A DNA stretch of 64,000 nt from Moritella sp. JT01 (GCF_001574435.1 NZ_LOCN01000009.1:1-64000); one strand, 5' to 3'. Shown: positions 1 through 12,466, counted from the first letter of the stretch. Numbers and translations: made by a program. Notes: generated from the letters alone by a model not told the origin.

Positions 1-66
1 ACTACAATCAAGGTTTTATACCTTGTATACAGAATAGACTGATGGAAACATTAGCACAGATTGTGC

Positions 67-143
67 GGAGTGGTAGTTCAGTTGGTTAGAATACCGGCCT
101 GTCACGCCGGGGGTCGCGGGTTCGAGTCCCGTCCACTCCGCCA
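67..143 (+). tRNA. tRNA-Asp (anticodon GTC)
   Basis: Complete 77-base cloverleaf including an encoded CCA. The acceptor arms GGAGTGG and CCACTCC pair fully, the T arm carries GGTTCGAGTCC, and the anticodon loop CTGTCAC places GTC at 101-103. It is nearly identical to the E. coli tRNA-Asp. A hairpin terminator follows ten bases later, and three decayed copies of the same gene lie downstream. Confidence 0.97.
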
Positions 144-152
144 ACAACAACG

Positions 153-184
153 AAAGCCTGAATCGAAAGATTCAGGCTTTTTTT
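153..184 (+). terminator. Rho-independent terminator of tRNA-Asp
   Basis: Twelve-base-pair stem AAAGCCTGAATC / GATTCAGGCTTT closed by a GAAA tetraloop and followed by a run of T. It sits just behind the encoded CCA of tRNA-Asp. Confidence 0.93.
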
Positions 185-222
185 GTGCCTGAAATTTAGG
201 ATACAAAAAATACAGATTGTTC

Positions 223-327
223 GGAGTGGTAGTACAGTTGGTTAGACTGTTTACCAAAAAAGGCGGCCTGTCACGCCGAGGGTCGCGGGTTGTGGTTTAT
301 AGAAAGCCGTTCACTCTCTCTTTGCCA
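223..327 (+). pseudogene. Decayed tRNA-Asp copy, unit 2
   Basis: Keeps the tRNA-Asp 5' end, D arm (with TTCAG changed to TACAG) and the anticodon segment CCTGTCACG. A block of about 13 bases (near 247-262) is inserted between the D arm and the anticodon stem. The T arm and 3' acceptor strand are replaced by unrelated sequence ending TTTGCCA, so the acceptor stem cannot form. A normal tRNA product is not expected. Confidence 0.8.
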
Positions 328-336
328 ACAACAACG

Positions 337-368
337 AAAGCCTGAATCGAAAGATTCAGGCTTTTTTT
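337..368 (+). terminator. Terminator copy behind decayed tRNA unit 2
   Basis: Exact copy of the tRNA-Asp terminator: AAAGCCTGAATC, GAAA loop, GATTCAGGCTTT, T run. Its stem is intact although the preceding tRNA body is broken. Confidence 0.85.
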
Positions 369-406
369 GTGCCTGAAATTCAGGATACAAAAAATACAGA
401 TTGTTC

Positions 407-517
407 GGAGTGGTAGTTCAGTTGGTTAGACTGTTTACATAAAAAAGGCGGCCTGTCACGCTGCCGAAGGCTTCGCGGGTTGTGGTTTGTAGAAAGCCGT
501 CCGCTTTCTCTTTGCCA
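407..517 (+). pseudogene. Decayed tRNA-Asp copy, unit 3
   Basis: The 5' half matches tRNA-Asp through GTTGGTTAGA. It then carries the inserted TGTTTACATAAAAAAGGC block, the anticodon segment CCTGTCACG, and a changed variable/T region with GCCGAAGGCTTCGCGGG. The 3' acceptor strand is not complementary to GGAGTGG. About 95% identical to unit 4, so these two are the most recent duplicates. Confidence 0.8.
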
Positions 518-526
518 ACAACAACG

Positions 527-558
527 AAAGCCTGAATCGAAAGATTCAGGCTTTTTTT
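527..558 (+). terminator. Terminator copy behind decayed tRNA unit 3
   Basis: Third identical copy of the 12-bp GAAA-loop hairpin with a T run. Confidence 0.85.
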
Positions 559-596
559 GTGCCTGAAATTTAGGATGCAAAAAATACAGATTGTTC

Positions 597-707
597 GGAG
601 TGGTAGTTCAGTTGGTTAGACTGTTTACCTAAAAGAGGCGGCCTGTCACGCTGCCGAAGGCTTCGCGGGTTGTGGTTTGTAGAAAGTCGTCCGCTTTCTC
701 TTTGCCA
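597..707 (+). pseudogene. Decayed tRNA-Asp copy, unit 4
   Basis: Same architecture as unit 3: intact tRNA-Asp 5' half, inserted TGTTTACCTAAAAGAGGC, CCTGTCACG anticodon segment, foreign T arm and acceptor strand. Its downstream terminator is disrupted by an insertion around 731-748. Confidence 0.78.
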
Positions 708-780
708 ACAAACAACGAAAACCTGAATCGAAAACTTTTTATTAGAAATAGAGGCTTTTTTGTGCCTGAAATTGGAGATA

Positions 781-817
781 GAAAAAAGCCCAAGCATATT
801 TCAATATACTTGGGCTT
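781..817 (-). terminator. Rho-independent terminator of the ycbL-like gene
   Basis: Arms AAGCCCAAG (786-794) and CTTGGGCTT (809-817), with six A on the plus strand at 782-787. Read on the minus strand this is a hairpin followed by a T run, about 45 bases beyond the stop codon of the minus-strand hydrolase gene. Confidence 0.85.
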
Positions 818-860
818 AAATATCGTTTCCAAGGCTCGTAGGCCGCGTTCAGTCAGTCCA

Positions 861-1490
861 CTATCTTACGTGCGGATTAGTTCTTTTTTCGTGACCGATA
901 GTCGATGTTGGTCCATGACCTGGGAAAAATACTGTTTCTTCTGGTAATGTCCATAACTGGCCTTTGATCGCTGTCATCAAGGTATTAAAGCAACCTTGTG
1001 GGAAATCAGTACGACCGACAGAGCCATTGAATAATACATCACCAACAATCACTTGTTTCGTTGCTACGTGATTAAATACCACGTGCCCGGGTGTATGACC
1101 TGGGGTATGGAGAGCAGTTAATTCTTGATTACCAAATGAGATGATATCACCGTGCTCTAACCAGCGTTGTGGTTCAAACGGTGGTACTTCTGGAAAGCCG
1201 AACATCTGACCTTGCATTGGTAGTTTGTCTAACCAAAACTTATCTGCAATATGTGGACCTTCAATAGATACCTTTAATGCTGCAGCAAGTGCTTCAGTGC
1301 CGCCAACGTGATCAATATGAGCATGTGTTAAAAAGATCTTCTCTACTTCTACGCCATGTTGCTTTACTTGGCTAATAATCTTTTCAATGTCACCTCCGGG
1401 ATCAACAATCGCGGCTTTATTGGTTTCAGGGCAGATTAATAGACTGCAATTTTGTTCAAAAGGCGTAACTGGAATGACTTTAACTTGCAT
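861..1490 (-). CDS. ycbL: YcbL-type metallo-beta-lactamase-fold hydrolase (glyoxalase II-like)
   Basis: 209-residue cytoplasmic protein of the metallo-beta-lactamase fold. The zinc-binding motif THAHIDH lies near residue 55, followed by HTPGHTPGH near 130, a GDVLF aspartate near 151 and PGHGP near 193. This is the ligand set of the glyoxalase II subgroup. Its start (MQVKVIPVTPFEQNCSLL) and spacing follow E. coli YcbL, a small type II glyoxalase acting on S-lactoylglutathione-like thioesters. The C-terminus is about six residues shorter than in E. coli. It stands alone with its own terminator. Family assignment is firm; the physiological substrate is inferred. Confidence 0.88.
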   Translation of the reverse strand: MQVKVIPVTPFEQNCSLLICPETNKAAIVDPGGDIEKIISQVKQHGVEVEKIFLTHAHIDHVGGTEALAAALKVSIEGPHIADKFWLDKLPMQGQMFGFPEVPPFEPQRWLEHGDIISFGNQELTALHTPGHTPGHVVFNHVATKQVIVGDVLFNGSVGRTDFPQGCFNTLMTAIKGQLWTLPEETVFFPGHGPTSTIGHEKRTNPHVR

Positions 1491-1530
1491 TGCTTATCTC
1501 TCTTGGCTAGATAGTCGTGTTTGTTTAGCT

Positions 1531-1587
1531 ATATACCCAAGTTACTTCAAAATGCTGATTGCGCATCTTGAAGTAGCTTGGGTATAT
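1531..1587. repeat. 25-bp imperfect inverted repeat (dispersed palindromic element)
   Basis: Left arm 1531-1555 begins ATATACCCAAGTTACTTC; right arm 1563-1587 is its reverse complement apart from two changes that still allow G-U pairs, around a 7-base loop. It lies in the 244-base gap between ycbL and the SirB2-like gene. A related but more diverged copy is at 52574-52619, so this is a dispersed palindromic unit rather than a gene-specific operator. Confidence 0.8.
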
Positions 1588-1734
1588 ATAGTTGCGCTAG
1601 TTTACCGATTTGTAGAGCAAGAGTATACGGTCTAAATTGTTACGCTGTTGTTACTTGATGATCTGTGTCAAAGCAGATTTTAGATTGCTGGTTATGATAA
1701 CAACCCTTATTTCTATTCTTTTAACGGAACTATT

Positions 1735-2109
1735 ATGTATCCATTGCTGTTGAAAGCTCATTTAGCTTTATTGTTGGTCAGTTTGTTAAGTTTTGCATTA
1801 CGTACATTTTGGGCGATCAAAGGTTCTGAATATATTAACAATGAAGTTTTTTTTAAGATCCATAAAGTACTTAATTTGATACTTATTTTATCTGGTTTCG
1901 CGTTATGCGTGACGATCAATCAATACCCATTCGTTGATGCTTGGGTAACTGAAAAATTTGTGCTGTTATTTGCTTACGTTGGATTTGCGATGTTAGCGTT
2001 TAAGCCTCAGATGAACTTAAAAGTACGTCAGTTCTGTATTGCAGTGACTATGGTGTTTTTTGTGACTATTTTTTATATTGCGAAAACTAAAGTAGCATTG
2101 TTGATATAA
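1735..2109 (+). CDS. SirB2-family integral membrane protein (orphan copy)
   Basis: 124-residue protein with four hydrophobic segments (about residues 4-25, 45-62, 73-90 and 100-120). The QYPFVDAWVTEK motif near residue 62 matches the SirB family signature. A second member at 38614 has QAPFVDTVMTEK in the same place and sits in the conserved hemA-prfA-prmC-kdsA cluster, so that copy is the ortholog of E. coli ychQ and this one is an orphan paralog. Biochemical function is unknown; some members have been linked to invasion-gene regulation or membrane processes. It ends just before a bidirectional terminator. Confidence 0.85.
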   Translation: MYPLLLKAHLALLLVSLLSFALRTFWAIKGSEYINNEVFFKIHKVLNLILILSGFALCVTINQYPFVDAWVTEKFVLLFAYVGFAMLAFKPQMNLKVRQFCIAVTMVFFVTIFYIAKTKVALLI

Positions 2110-2157
2110 ATACTGATGTTATCGTGAGCGACGACTCATACGGGGATATTGAATGAC

Positions 2158-2185
2158 AAAAATGGCACTCTAGAGTGCCATTTTT
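2158..2185. terminator. Bidirectional terminator between sirB2-like gene and lnt
   Basis: Perfect hairpin AAAAATGGCACTC / GAGTGCCATTTTT with a two-base loop, flanked by A on one side and T on the other. It serves the convergent genes on both strands. Confidence 0.9.
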
Positions 2186-2211
2186 ATTACTTAGTCATTT
2201 ACGCGATTTAT

Positions 2212-3756
2212 TTATAAGGAGACGTTGAGCTGACTTTTAGTTTTTCTTTTCTTCGTCAATAAATGATGACTTATTACACCTGCGAATAACATAAATGCCA
2301 GTATTAATAAGGGTGTATTACCATAACGGTTAAAAGGGGTCGTCCCTTGATAAGGCGTTACTTGTGCACGTAATACGGCTTTTTCGAATTGAGCTATACG
2401 GCCCACTTCTTGACCTTGTGCATCGTAAATAGCAGTGATACCTGTATTAGTACTGCGGATTACCGGACGCTGGAATTCAAATGCGCGCATTCTCGCGATC
2501 TCTAAATGCTGATCTGGACCTATTGAAGTGCCAAACCACGCATCGTTACTCACCGTTAAAATAAAGCCTGTATCAGGCGTTACAGTGTGTACTAGGGTCT
2601 GGTTAAAGGCGATTTCATAGCAAATTGCGGTGGCAATATGCACGTTACTTGCTAATAAATTCAATTGTTCCTCACCACCACGTTGGAATGATGACATCGG
2701 TAAATTAAATAAGGGCGCAATCGGTCTTAACAGATCTTCAAACGGAACGAACTCACCAATGGGCAATAATTTATTTTTGTAATAACGGTCATTAATAGGG
2801 GAATGATTATCATGCTGTTCAGGTTGACCGAGTACGATCACAGCATTGTAATATTCATCAATATTATCAACACGTTGGTAGTTAATGATACCAGTGATAA
2901 GGGTGGTATTCGTTTCGCGCATTAATTCTGATACATGATCCAAATAGCTTTTCACTTGGAACTCCAATGCTGGGATGGCTGATTCTGGCCAAATAATAAT
3001 ATCTGCATCGGTATTATCTAAACTTAGTTTTAAGTATTCATTGAGAATCTCAGCACGTTTTTCTGGTAGCCATTTTTCGTCTTGATCGGTATTACCTTGC
3101 ACTAGTGCGATTGATTTTACGGCTGCAGGTGTTGTCCATTGTAGGCCTTGTAAGGCCATTGCCGACAATACGGTAAGGGATATAACGGCGGCTGGCATGA
3201 TGAATTTACGTTCACGATAAACATAATACAAACTGGCGGTGATGAAGCAAACCGCGACCGTAATCCCTTCTACACCGAGAATTGGCGCGTAGTTAACCAA
3301 CGGGGTATTCATCTGACTATAACCAAGTTGTAACCAAGGGAAACCTGTCATCACCCAACCGCGTAGCCAATCTGTGATTAGCCAGATTGCAGGAAAGGCA
3401 ATAAAATAGCGTACTAAGGCTGAATGTGCGCTAAATCGGTTAACGAGATAAGCACAAAGCGCGGGGTAAATGGCAAGGTAAGCACACAATAGCAGAACCA
3501 ATGACCATGCGACAGGTACAGGTAAACCACCAAAATCTAAGATGCTCACTGAAATCCAGTGGAGACCAGCGACAAAGAACCCAAGCCCCCACAGAAAGCC
3601 ATATCCGGCGGCGTGTTTTGCTGATTTATTGTCAATGATAAAGAGTAGGGAAAATAATGAAACGTATAAGCTAATGCTGTAATCAAACGGTGCAAAAGCA
3701 AAGACGCTTAGTGCGCCAGCGAGTGGCGCACCTATTTTATGAATCAGTGATTTGAT
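2212..3756 (-). CDS. lnt: Apolipoprotein N-acyltransferase
   Basis: Inner-membrane enzyme transferring the third acyl chain to the N-terminal cysteine of lipoproteins. The nitrilase triad is visible: Glu in IWPESAIP, Lys in YYKNKLLPIGEF, Cys in AICYEIAF. The first in-frame ATG/GTG/TTG is a GTG at 3549, but starting there would delete about 69 residues of N-terminal membrane helices. The frame is open to 3759, and the upstream translation (for example AFAPFDYSISLY and GFLWGLGFFVAGLHWISVS) aligns with E. coli Lnt. No canonical start exists between 3549 and 3759. An AAGGAA Shine-Dalgarno at 3763-3768 is seven bases before an ATC at 3754-3756, which would give 514 residues against 512 in E. coli. 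It follows corC in the ybeZ-ybeY-corC-lnt operon. Confidence 0.9.
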   Translation of the reverse strand: MKSLIHKIGAPLAGALSVFAFAPFDYSISLYVSLFSLLFIIDNKSAKHAAGYGFLWGLGFFVAGLHWISVSILDFGGLPVPVAWSLVLLLCAYLAIYPALCAYLVNRFSAHSALVRYFIAFPAIWLITDWLRGWVMTGFPWLQLGYSQMNTPLVNYAPILGVEGITVAVCFITASLYYVYRERKFIMPAAVISLTVLSAMALQGLQWTTPAAVKSIALVQGNTDQDEKWLPEKRAEILNEYLKLSLDNTDADIIIWPESAIPALEFQVKSYLDHVSELMRETNTTLITGIINYQRVDNIDEYYNAVIVLGQPEQHDNHSPINDRYYKNKLLPIGEFVPFEDLLRPIAPLFNLPMSSFQRGGEEQLNLLASNVHIATAICYEIAFNQTLVHTVTPDTGFILTVSNDAWFGTSIGPDQHLEIARMRAFEFQRPVIRSTNTGITAIYDAQGQEVGRIAQFEKAVLRAQVTPYQGTTPFNRYGNTPLLILAFMLFAGVISHHLLTKKRKTKSQLNVSL

Positions 3757-3814
3757 AGGTTATTCCTTTGTAGCAATTTACAGCGACAAGTGGAGTAACC
3801 TGCCACTGAGACGG

Positions 3815-4699
3815 TTAAGCTGATTCAGCTAAGCGATTCTGTTGTGCTTCAGGTACTTTCACTTGTAATTGGATGATACGACGGCGATCAGAAGAAATGA
3901 CTTTAAATTGGAAGTCGTCAACCGTGATGATCTCGCCTTGCTCTGGTAGATGGCCAAATGCATGGGCAATCATCCCCCCAATAGTATCTACTTCATCATC
4001 GCTAAAGTCTGATGCGAAATAGTCATTAAAGTTATCAACAGGTGTTAATGCTTGCACTGAGAATACGCTTTTATTAATACGGCGGATATCTTCTTGTGCT
4101 GATTCATCTTCATCGAATTCGTCTTCAATTTCACCCACGATTTCTTCAAGAATATCTTCGATGGTAACAAGGCCTGATACACCACCAAATTCATCAACCA
4201 CAACGGCCATATGATAGCGTTCAGAACGGAACTCTTTTAGGAGTTTATCAACACGTTTACTTTCTGGTACAACAACTGCTGGGCGTAAAATAGAAGACAG
4301 CTCAAAACTATCTGGCGCGCCAGTAAACACAAATTTAAGCAGATCTTTGGCTAATAAGATCCCTTCGATATGATCTTTATCTTCATTGACGACGGGGAAG
4401 CGCGAGTGCGCAGAGTCAATCATGATCGGTAAGAATTCTTCTACTTTTTGGCTCTTATCGATAGTAATTATCTGTGAGCGTGGGATCATGATATCACGTA
4501 CTTTAAGTCCTGAGACTTCGAGCACACCTTCAATCATATCCTTTGTGTCTTGATCGATCAGTTCGCGATTTTCTGCATCCTGAATAACTTCTACAAGCTC
4601 TTCTCTGTTTTTCGGTTCACCTTGGAATAATTGAGAAAATTTGTCAAAAAAACCTTTTTTTGATGAACCGTTTGTCGAGTGAGGTTTGTCGCCGTTCAT
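3815..4699 (-). CDS. corC: CorC/YbeX family CBS-domain protein
   Basis: 294 residues. Two CBS domains span about residues 70-190 ([29 protein letters not shown]; then [32 protein letters not shown]), followed by a CorC/HlyC C-terminal domain. The [16 protein letters not shown] segment is typical. Classically linked to Mg/Co resistance via CorA; more recent work also connects YbeX to ribosome metabolism. It lacks the N-terminal DUF21 membrane domain of larger homologs and is therefore cytoplasmic. Lies between ybeY and lnt. Confidence 0.93.
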   Translation of the reverse strand: MNGDKPHSTNGSSKKGFFDKFSQLFQGEPKNREELVEVIQDAENRELIDQDTKDMIEGVLEVSGLKVRDIMIPRSQIITIDKSQKVEEFLPIMIDSAHSRFPVVNEDKDHIEGILLAKDLLKFVFTGAPDSFELSSILRPAVVVPESKRVDKLLKEFRSERYHMAVVVDEFGGVSGLVTIEDILEEIVGEIEDEFDEDESAQEDIRRINKSVFSVQALTPVDNFNDYFASDFSDDEVDTIGGMIAHAFGHLPEQGEIITVDDFQFKVISSDRRRIIQLQVKVPEAQQNRLAESA

Positions 4700-4741
4700 A
4701 GTTTGTTGTACCTAAGTTATATAAAGTTAATGGTATTAATA

Positions 4742-5203
4742 TTACTTTTCAGTAATATAGGGGTCTTCAAATTCTAGCTCTAGCATGATTTCGGTTTCCA
4801 GACCTTCCATCTCTTCGGCTTCTTCATCGATAATATGATCATAGCCGAGTAAATGTAAAGTACCATGAATAACCATATGCGCCCAATGTGCGGTCAGGGG
4901 TTTTTGTTGCTCTTGTGCTTCGTGTTCAACAACTTGTTTGCAGATAATTAAATCACCAAGCAGGTCTAATTCAATGCCTTCTGGTACTTCGAATGGAAAC
5001 GAAAGTACATTTGTGGGTTTGTTTTTGCCACGGTAATCGTTATTCAATTGTTGGCTTTCTTCGTTATCAACAATACGAATTGTTACTTCGGCACTGTCTT
5101 GAAAACGTTTAACAACCGAATTGAGCCAAGTTGTAAATTGTGCTTCGGTTGGTAATTGCTGTTCATCTTCAGTCGCAATTTGTAAATCTAGCGTAGTATT
5201 CAT
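4742..5203 (-). CDS. ybeY: Endoribonuclease YbeY (16S rRNA maturation)
   Basis: 153-residue zinc-dependent RNase involved in 16S rRNA 3' maturation and ribosome quality control. The UPF0054 metal site [11 protein letters not shown] is at about residues 119-129, preceded by [12 protein letters not shown] near 65. Length matches the family. Its ATG overlaps the stop of ybeZ by four bases (5200-5203), indicating translational coupling. Confidence 0.96.
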   Translation of the reverse strand: MNTTLDLQIATEDEQQLPTEAQFTTWLNSVVKRFQDSAEVTIRIVDNEESQQLNNDYRGKNKPTNVLSFPFEVPEGIELDLLGDLIICKQVVEHEAQEQQKPLTAHWAHMVIHGTLHLLGYDHIIDEEAEEMEGLETEIMLELEFEDPYITEK

Positions 5204-6231
5204 TGGTCTTTATCCTTACGGGCAATGCTATTTTCAAAGTGTTCATAAGCATCGACAATTTTTGCAACAACAGGATGACGAACGATATCATTGGACATGA
5301 AAACATTAAAACTGATTTCTTTTACTGGCTCAAGTACATCCATTGCATGGCGTAAGCCTGATGTGATATGTTTTGGTAAATCAACTTGCGTAATATCACC
5401 AGTAATCACCGCTTTGGAATTAAAACCAATTCGGGTTAAAAACATTTTCATTTGTTCAATAGTGGTGTTCTGACTTTCATCTAAAATAATAAACGCATCA
5501 TTTAATGTACGGCCACGCATATATGCAAGTGGTGCAATTTCTATGACATTGCGCTCAATTAAACGTTCCACTTTTTCAAAGCCAAGCATCTCAAATAACG
5601 CATCATAGAGTGGGCGTAAATAAGGATCAACTTTTTGGCTTAAGTCACCGGGTAGAAAACCTAACTTTTCACCGGCTTCAACAGCAGGGCGTGTTAATAA
5701 AATACGACGGACTTCTTGTCGCTCTAAGGCATCGACAGCTGCCGCAACGGCTAAATAGGTTTTTCCTGTACCAGCAGGACCAATACCAAAGGTTATATCG
5801 TGGGTTAAAATATTGGCAATGTAATTGGCTTGATTGTCACCACGCGGCTTAATTAGGCCTCGTTTGGTTTTAATCACAGTGCTAAAACTAGCTACGGTTT
5901 GCTTAGGCTCAGGTTCGAGTAATCGACATGCTTGTATCGCAAGATGAATTTTCTCTGGCTCAATGTCGATTACTTGGCCTTTAACAGGTTGTGTCTCAAC
6001 ATAAAGATCACGAAGAATATCCATACAACTGTGCGCATTAACCGGATTACCGGTAATATGGAATTGATTATTTTGATAAGTGATTTCGACTTCTAAACGA
6101 CGTTCAAGTTGTTTTAGATTGTCATCAAATGGGCCACATAAATGAGCGAGTCGCGCACCGTCTGCGGGTTCTAAAAATATATCGAGCGTTGTCGTATTTT
6201 TATTCAAAATCATCTCATTAGGCAGAGCCAT
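5200..6231 (-). CDS. ybeZ: PhoH-like ATPase YbeZ
   Basis: 343-residue PhoH-family P-loop protein. Walker [12 protein letters not shown] is near residue 157 and the Walker B segment [10 protein letters not shown] near 250. The C-terminal half is the full PhoH ATPase domain. YbeZ interacts with YbeY and is thought to act with it in rRNA processing. The operon order miaB, ybeZ, ybeY, corC, lnt on the minus strand matches E. coli. Confidence 0.95.
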   Translation of the reverse strand: MALPNEMILNKNTTTLDIFLEPADGARLAHLCGPFDDNLKQLERRLEVEITYQNNQFHITGNPVNAHSCMDILRDLYVETQPVKGQVIDIEPEKIHLAIQACRLLEPEPKQTVASFSTVIKTKRGLIKPRGDNQANYIANILTHDITFGIGPAGTGKTYLAVAAAVDALERQEVRRILLTRPAVEAGEKLGFLPGDLSQKVDPYLRPLYDALFEMLGFEKVERLIERNVIEIAPLAYMRGRTLNDAFIILDESQNTTIEQMKMFLTRIGFNSKAVITGDITQVDLPKHITSGLRHAMDVLEPVKEISFNVFMSNDIVRHPVVAKIVDAYEHFENSIARKDKDQ

Positions 6232-6262
6232 TAAAGGTCATTAATGGCTCTTAGTCTATCTC

Positions 6263-7690
6263 TTATGGGTTGAACTTAGCAACACCTAGCTCATTGGGCT
6301 GATTGGTAGCTCGCGCCAATATTTCGCTTGGTTTGACGGCACTACGTAGACCCATCTCATTTTCTCCACGGATGAACACACCGCGGATAGAGTTAGGGAA
6401 TACATCCACAATGTCTACATCTACAAACGTACCGATTAGATCTGGCGAGCCTTCGAAGTTAACAACACGGTTGTTTTCGGTACGGCCAGTCAGTTCCATG
6501 ATATTTTTCTTCGATGGACCTTCAACTAAAATACGTTGTACGGTATTGACCATATTACGGCCAATCTTTTGTGACATTTGGCTGATACGTGTTTGTAAGA
6601 TACTTAAACGTTCTTTCTTTTCTTCTAGCGATACGTCATCCGGTAAATCTGCCGCTGGCGTACCTGGACGTGCGCTGTAGATAAAGCTAAAGCTGATATC
6701 GTATTCAATATCTTCAATTAGTTTCATGGTATCCGCAAAATCTTGTTTGCTTTCACCAGGGAAACCGATAATGAAATCTGAACTCATCACCAGACCCGGA
6801 CGGGCTTTACGCAGTTTACGGATCAATGATTTGTATTCTAAGGCTGTGTGCGCACGTTTCATCAAGGTTAGGATACGGTCTGAACCTGACTGTACCGGTA
6901 GGTGTAAGTGTGACACCAGCTCCGGTGTATCTTTGTATACATCGATAATATCGCTAGTAAACTCAATTGGGTGACTGGTGGTATAACGGATACGGTCGAT
7001 ACCATCAATTGCGGCCACATAACGTAATAAATCAGCAAATGAGCATATATCACCATCATGCATTTCGCCACGGAAAGCATTGGCGTTTTGACCAAGTAGG
7101 TTTACTTCACGTACACCTTGTTCTGCGAGTTGCGCAATTTCGTATAAGACATCATCAAGTGGGCGGCTTACTTCTTCACCACGGGTATAAGGAACTACGC
7201 AGAATGAGCAGTATTTTGAACAGCCTTCCATAATAGATACAAATGCTGATACACCGTCGGCACGTGGCTCAGGTAAGCGATCAAATTTTTCGATTTCAGG
7301 GAAACTGACATCCACAAGACCTTTTTTACCAGCTTGTGCATCTATGATCATTTCTGGTAAGCGGTGTAAAGTCTGTGGACCAAATACCAGGTTTACAATG
7401 GGTGCGCGTTTCTGAATTGCTGCACCTTCTTGTGATGCTACGCAGCCACCCACGCCAATCACTAATTTCGGATTACGTTTCTTTAGCTTTTTCCAGCGGC
7501 CCAGTTGGTGGAATACTTTTTCTTGCGCTTTCTCTCTGATAGAACAGGTGTTTAATAGAAGAACATCCGCTTCCTCTGGGTTGTCAGTCAGTTCAAAACC
7601 ATTTTCGGCATTTAACAAATCTGCCATTTTTGATGAATCGTATTCGTTCATCTGGCAGCCCCAGGTTTTAATGTGCAGTTTTTTACTCAT
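6263..7690 (-). CDS. miaB: tRNA-2-methylthio-N6-dimethylallyladenosine synthase MiaB
   Basis: 475-residue radical SAM methylthiotransferase that adds the methylthio group to i6A37 in tRNA. The N-terminal UPF0004 domain has the auxiliary-cluster cysteines ([27 protein letters not shown]). The radical-SAM motif [17 protein letters not shown] is near residue 157 and a C-terminal TRAM domain ends the protein. Divergent from ubiF as in E. coli. First gene of the miaB-ybeZYX-lnt cluster. Confidence 0.97.
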   Translation of the reverse strand: MSKKLHIKTWGCQMNEYDSSKMADLLNAENGFELTDNPEEADVLLLNTCSIREKAQEKVFHQLGRWKKLKKRNPKLVIGVGGCVASQEGAAIQKRAPIVNLVFGPQTLHRLPEMIIDAQAGKKGLVDVSFPEIEKFDRLPEPRADGVSAFVSIMEGCSKYCSFCVVPYTRGEEVSRPLDDVLYEIAQLAEQGVREVNLLGQNANAFRGEMHDGDICSFADLLRYVAAIDGIDRIRYTTSHPIEFTSDIIDVYKDTPELVSHLHLPVQSGSDRILTLMKRAHTALEYKSLIRKLRKARPGLVMSSDFIIGFPGESKQDFADTMKLIEDIEYDISFSFIYSARPGTPAADLPDDVSLEEKKERLSILQTRISQMSQKIGRNMVNTVQRILVEGPSKKNIMELTGRTENNRVVNFEGSPDLIGTFVDVDIVDVFPNSIRGVFIRGENEMGLRSAVKPSEILARATNQPNELGVAKFNP

Positions 7691-7911
7691 TATCCACGTT
7701 GCTCTTTATTATTTATTGCTATATTCGGGTTGTGTGAGAACACACAGAAGATCGAGTATTCTACTGCCTTAATAGCCAGTTGACTAGACGTTATCACTGC
7801 TTCTATGTATAAATTTACTGTAATTTTCGTTGTACAAAGCAATCATTTCGACGTAAAGCTTGGTAGAATTCTGATTCAGATAAGAATTTAGCCTTAAACG
7901 GTTCAGGAAGC

Positions 7912-9087
7912 ATGATGCAGGAATTTGATGTAATTATTGTTGGTGGTGGAATGGTTGGTGCAAGTACCGCTAATCTACTCGCACCTTCGGGACTTAAAAT
8001 TGCGGTAATTGAAGCGCAAGCACCGCCTGCTTTTTCATTTGAGCAACCGATGGATCTGCGTGTGTCGGCGATCAGTCTGGCCTCCCAGCAACTGCTTGTT
8101 GCGACAGGTGCTTGGTCTAATATCAGAGAAATGCGTCTTTGCCCTTATCGTCGTTTAGAAACGTGGGATCAAGGTGGCTGCGAAATCAAATTCCATGCTA
8201 ACGATATTGGTTACGACAAGTTAGGTTACATCATTGAAAACCGGGTGATCCAATTAGGCTTACTCGAAGCAATGAAACGTCACAGTAATGTACAGTTAAT
8301 GTGTCCTGAGAAAGTTGCCACACTTGAGCAAAACAGTGAATACGCTGAAATTACGTTAACCTCAGGCGCTAAACTACGTGCTAAGTTGGTGCTTGCTGCT
8401 GATGGTGCTAACTCGATTATTCGTCAGCAAAGTAATATTGGCATTAACAGTTGGGATTATCGCCAAAACTGCATGTTAATTAATATTGATACTGAACAAT
8501 CGCAGCAAGACGTTACTTGGCAGGAGTTTTCACCAACGGGGCCAATGGCGTTATTACCGTTACCTGGGCATAAAGCATCGTTGGTTTGGTATCATCAAAC
8601 CGCGCACATCAACTATTTAAGTAAACTGTCTAATGCTGAACTTAAAGTGGAAGTACAACAACATTTTCCTGATCTGATTGGTGGATTTGAGATCACTAAC
8701 CATGGTTCATTTCCTCTGACACGACGTCATGCGCAGCAATATTATAAAGGCCGTGTGGTACTGCTCGGTGATGCAGCACATACCATTAATCCATTAGCGG
8801 GGCAGGGCGTTAATATCGGTTTTAAAGATGTAAATGTATTATGCGAGCTAATTAGAAGTGCGGTGATTGAAGGCGAAGCCTGGGACAGTGAAGCATTATT
8901 AAAACAATATCAACGCAGCAGAAAGCCAGATAATATGTTAATGCAAACCAGTATGGATCTGTTCTATTCGGTATTTAGTAATAACTCTGCACCTGCGAAG
9001 ATACTGCGTAACTTTGGACTTGCTGTTGCACAGCGCGCCGGACCCTTAAAGCGTCAGGCGCTACGTTATGCGATAGGCTTGAGTTAA
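7912..9087 (+). CDS. ubiF: 2-octaprenyl-3-methyl-6-methoxy-1,4-benzoquinol hydroxylase (UbiF)
   Basis: 391-residue FAD-dependent aromatic hydroxylase of ubiquinone biosynthesis. The dinucleotide-binding motif IIVGGGMVGAS is at residues 8-18, the DG motif LVLAADGANSIIRQ near 160, and the FAD-binding GDAAHTINPLAGQGVN near 285. DLRVSAISLAS and CPYRRLETWD match E. coli UbiF closely and distinguish it from UbiH and UbiI. Two ATGs are adjacent at the start (7912 and 7915). Divergent from miaB. Confidence 0.93.
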   Translation: MMQEFDVIIVGGGMVGASTANLLAPSGLKIAVIEAQAPPAFSFEQPMDLRVSAISLASQQLLVATGAWSNIREMRLCPYRRLETWDQGGCEIKFHANDIGYDKLGYIIENRVIQLGLLEAMKRHSNVQLMCPEKVATLEQNSEYAEITLTSGAKLRAKLVLAADGANSIIRQQSNIGINSWDYRQNCMLINIDTEQSQQDVTWQEFSPTGPMALLPLPGHKASLVWYHQTAHINYLSKLSNAELKVEVQQHFPDLIGGFEITNHGSFPLTRRHAQQYYKGRVVLLGDAAHTINPLAGQGVNIGFKDVNVLCELIRSAVIEGEAWDSEALLKQYQRSRKPDNMLMQTSMDLFYSVFSNNSAPAKILRNFGLAVAQRAGPLKRQALRYAIGLS

Positions 9088-9093
9088 TTAAAG

Positions 9094-12388
<3,295 letters not shown>

Positions 12389-12466
12389 TAATGAAATTTT
12401 ATTAAGGCATCGTTGAATTATGATTGACGGCATTAATGTTAGCGGTTGACGAGGATTATTAAATTT

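Larger units (their letters stand above)
67..780 (+). repeat. Tandem array of one intact and three decayed tRNA-Asp units
   Basis: Four units begin with GGAGTGGTAGT at 67, 223, 407 and 597, giving spacings of 156, 184 and 190 bases. Each has a tRNA-Asp-like body, an AACAACAACGAAA spacer and a copy of the terminator. The linker GATACAAAAAATACAGATTG recurs with few changes. Units 2-4 share the same internal insertion and the same broken 3' half, so the decayed form was itself duplicated. The fourth unit has lost a regular terminator stem (around 717-765). Confidence 0.85.

Noticed and set aside
144-860. Possible CRISPR array or protein genes in the repeated region
   Set aside because: Units are about 155-190 bases and match tRNA-Asp plus terminator; no short direct repeats with unique spacers. 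Short open frames merely run through the repeats.
2212-3549. lnt starting at the GTG at 3549
   Set aside because: This would remove about 70 residues that are clearly homologous to the Lnt N-terminus in the same open frame.
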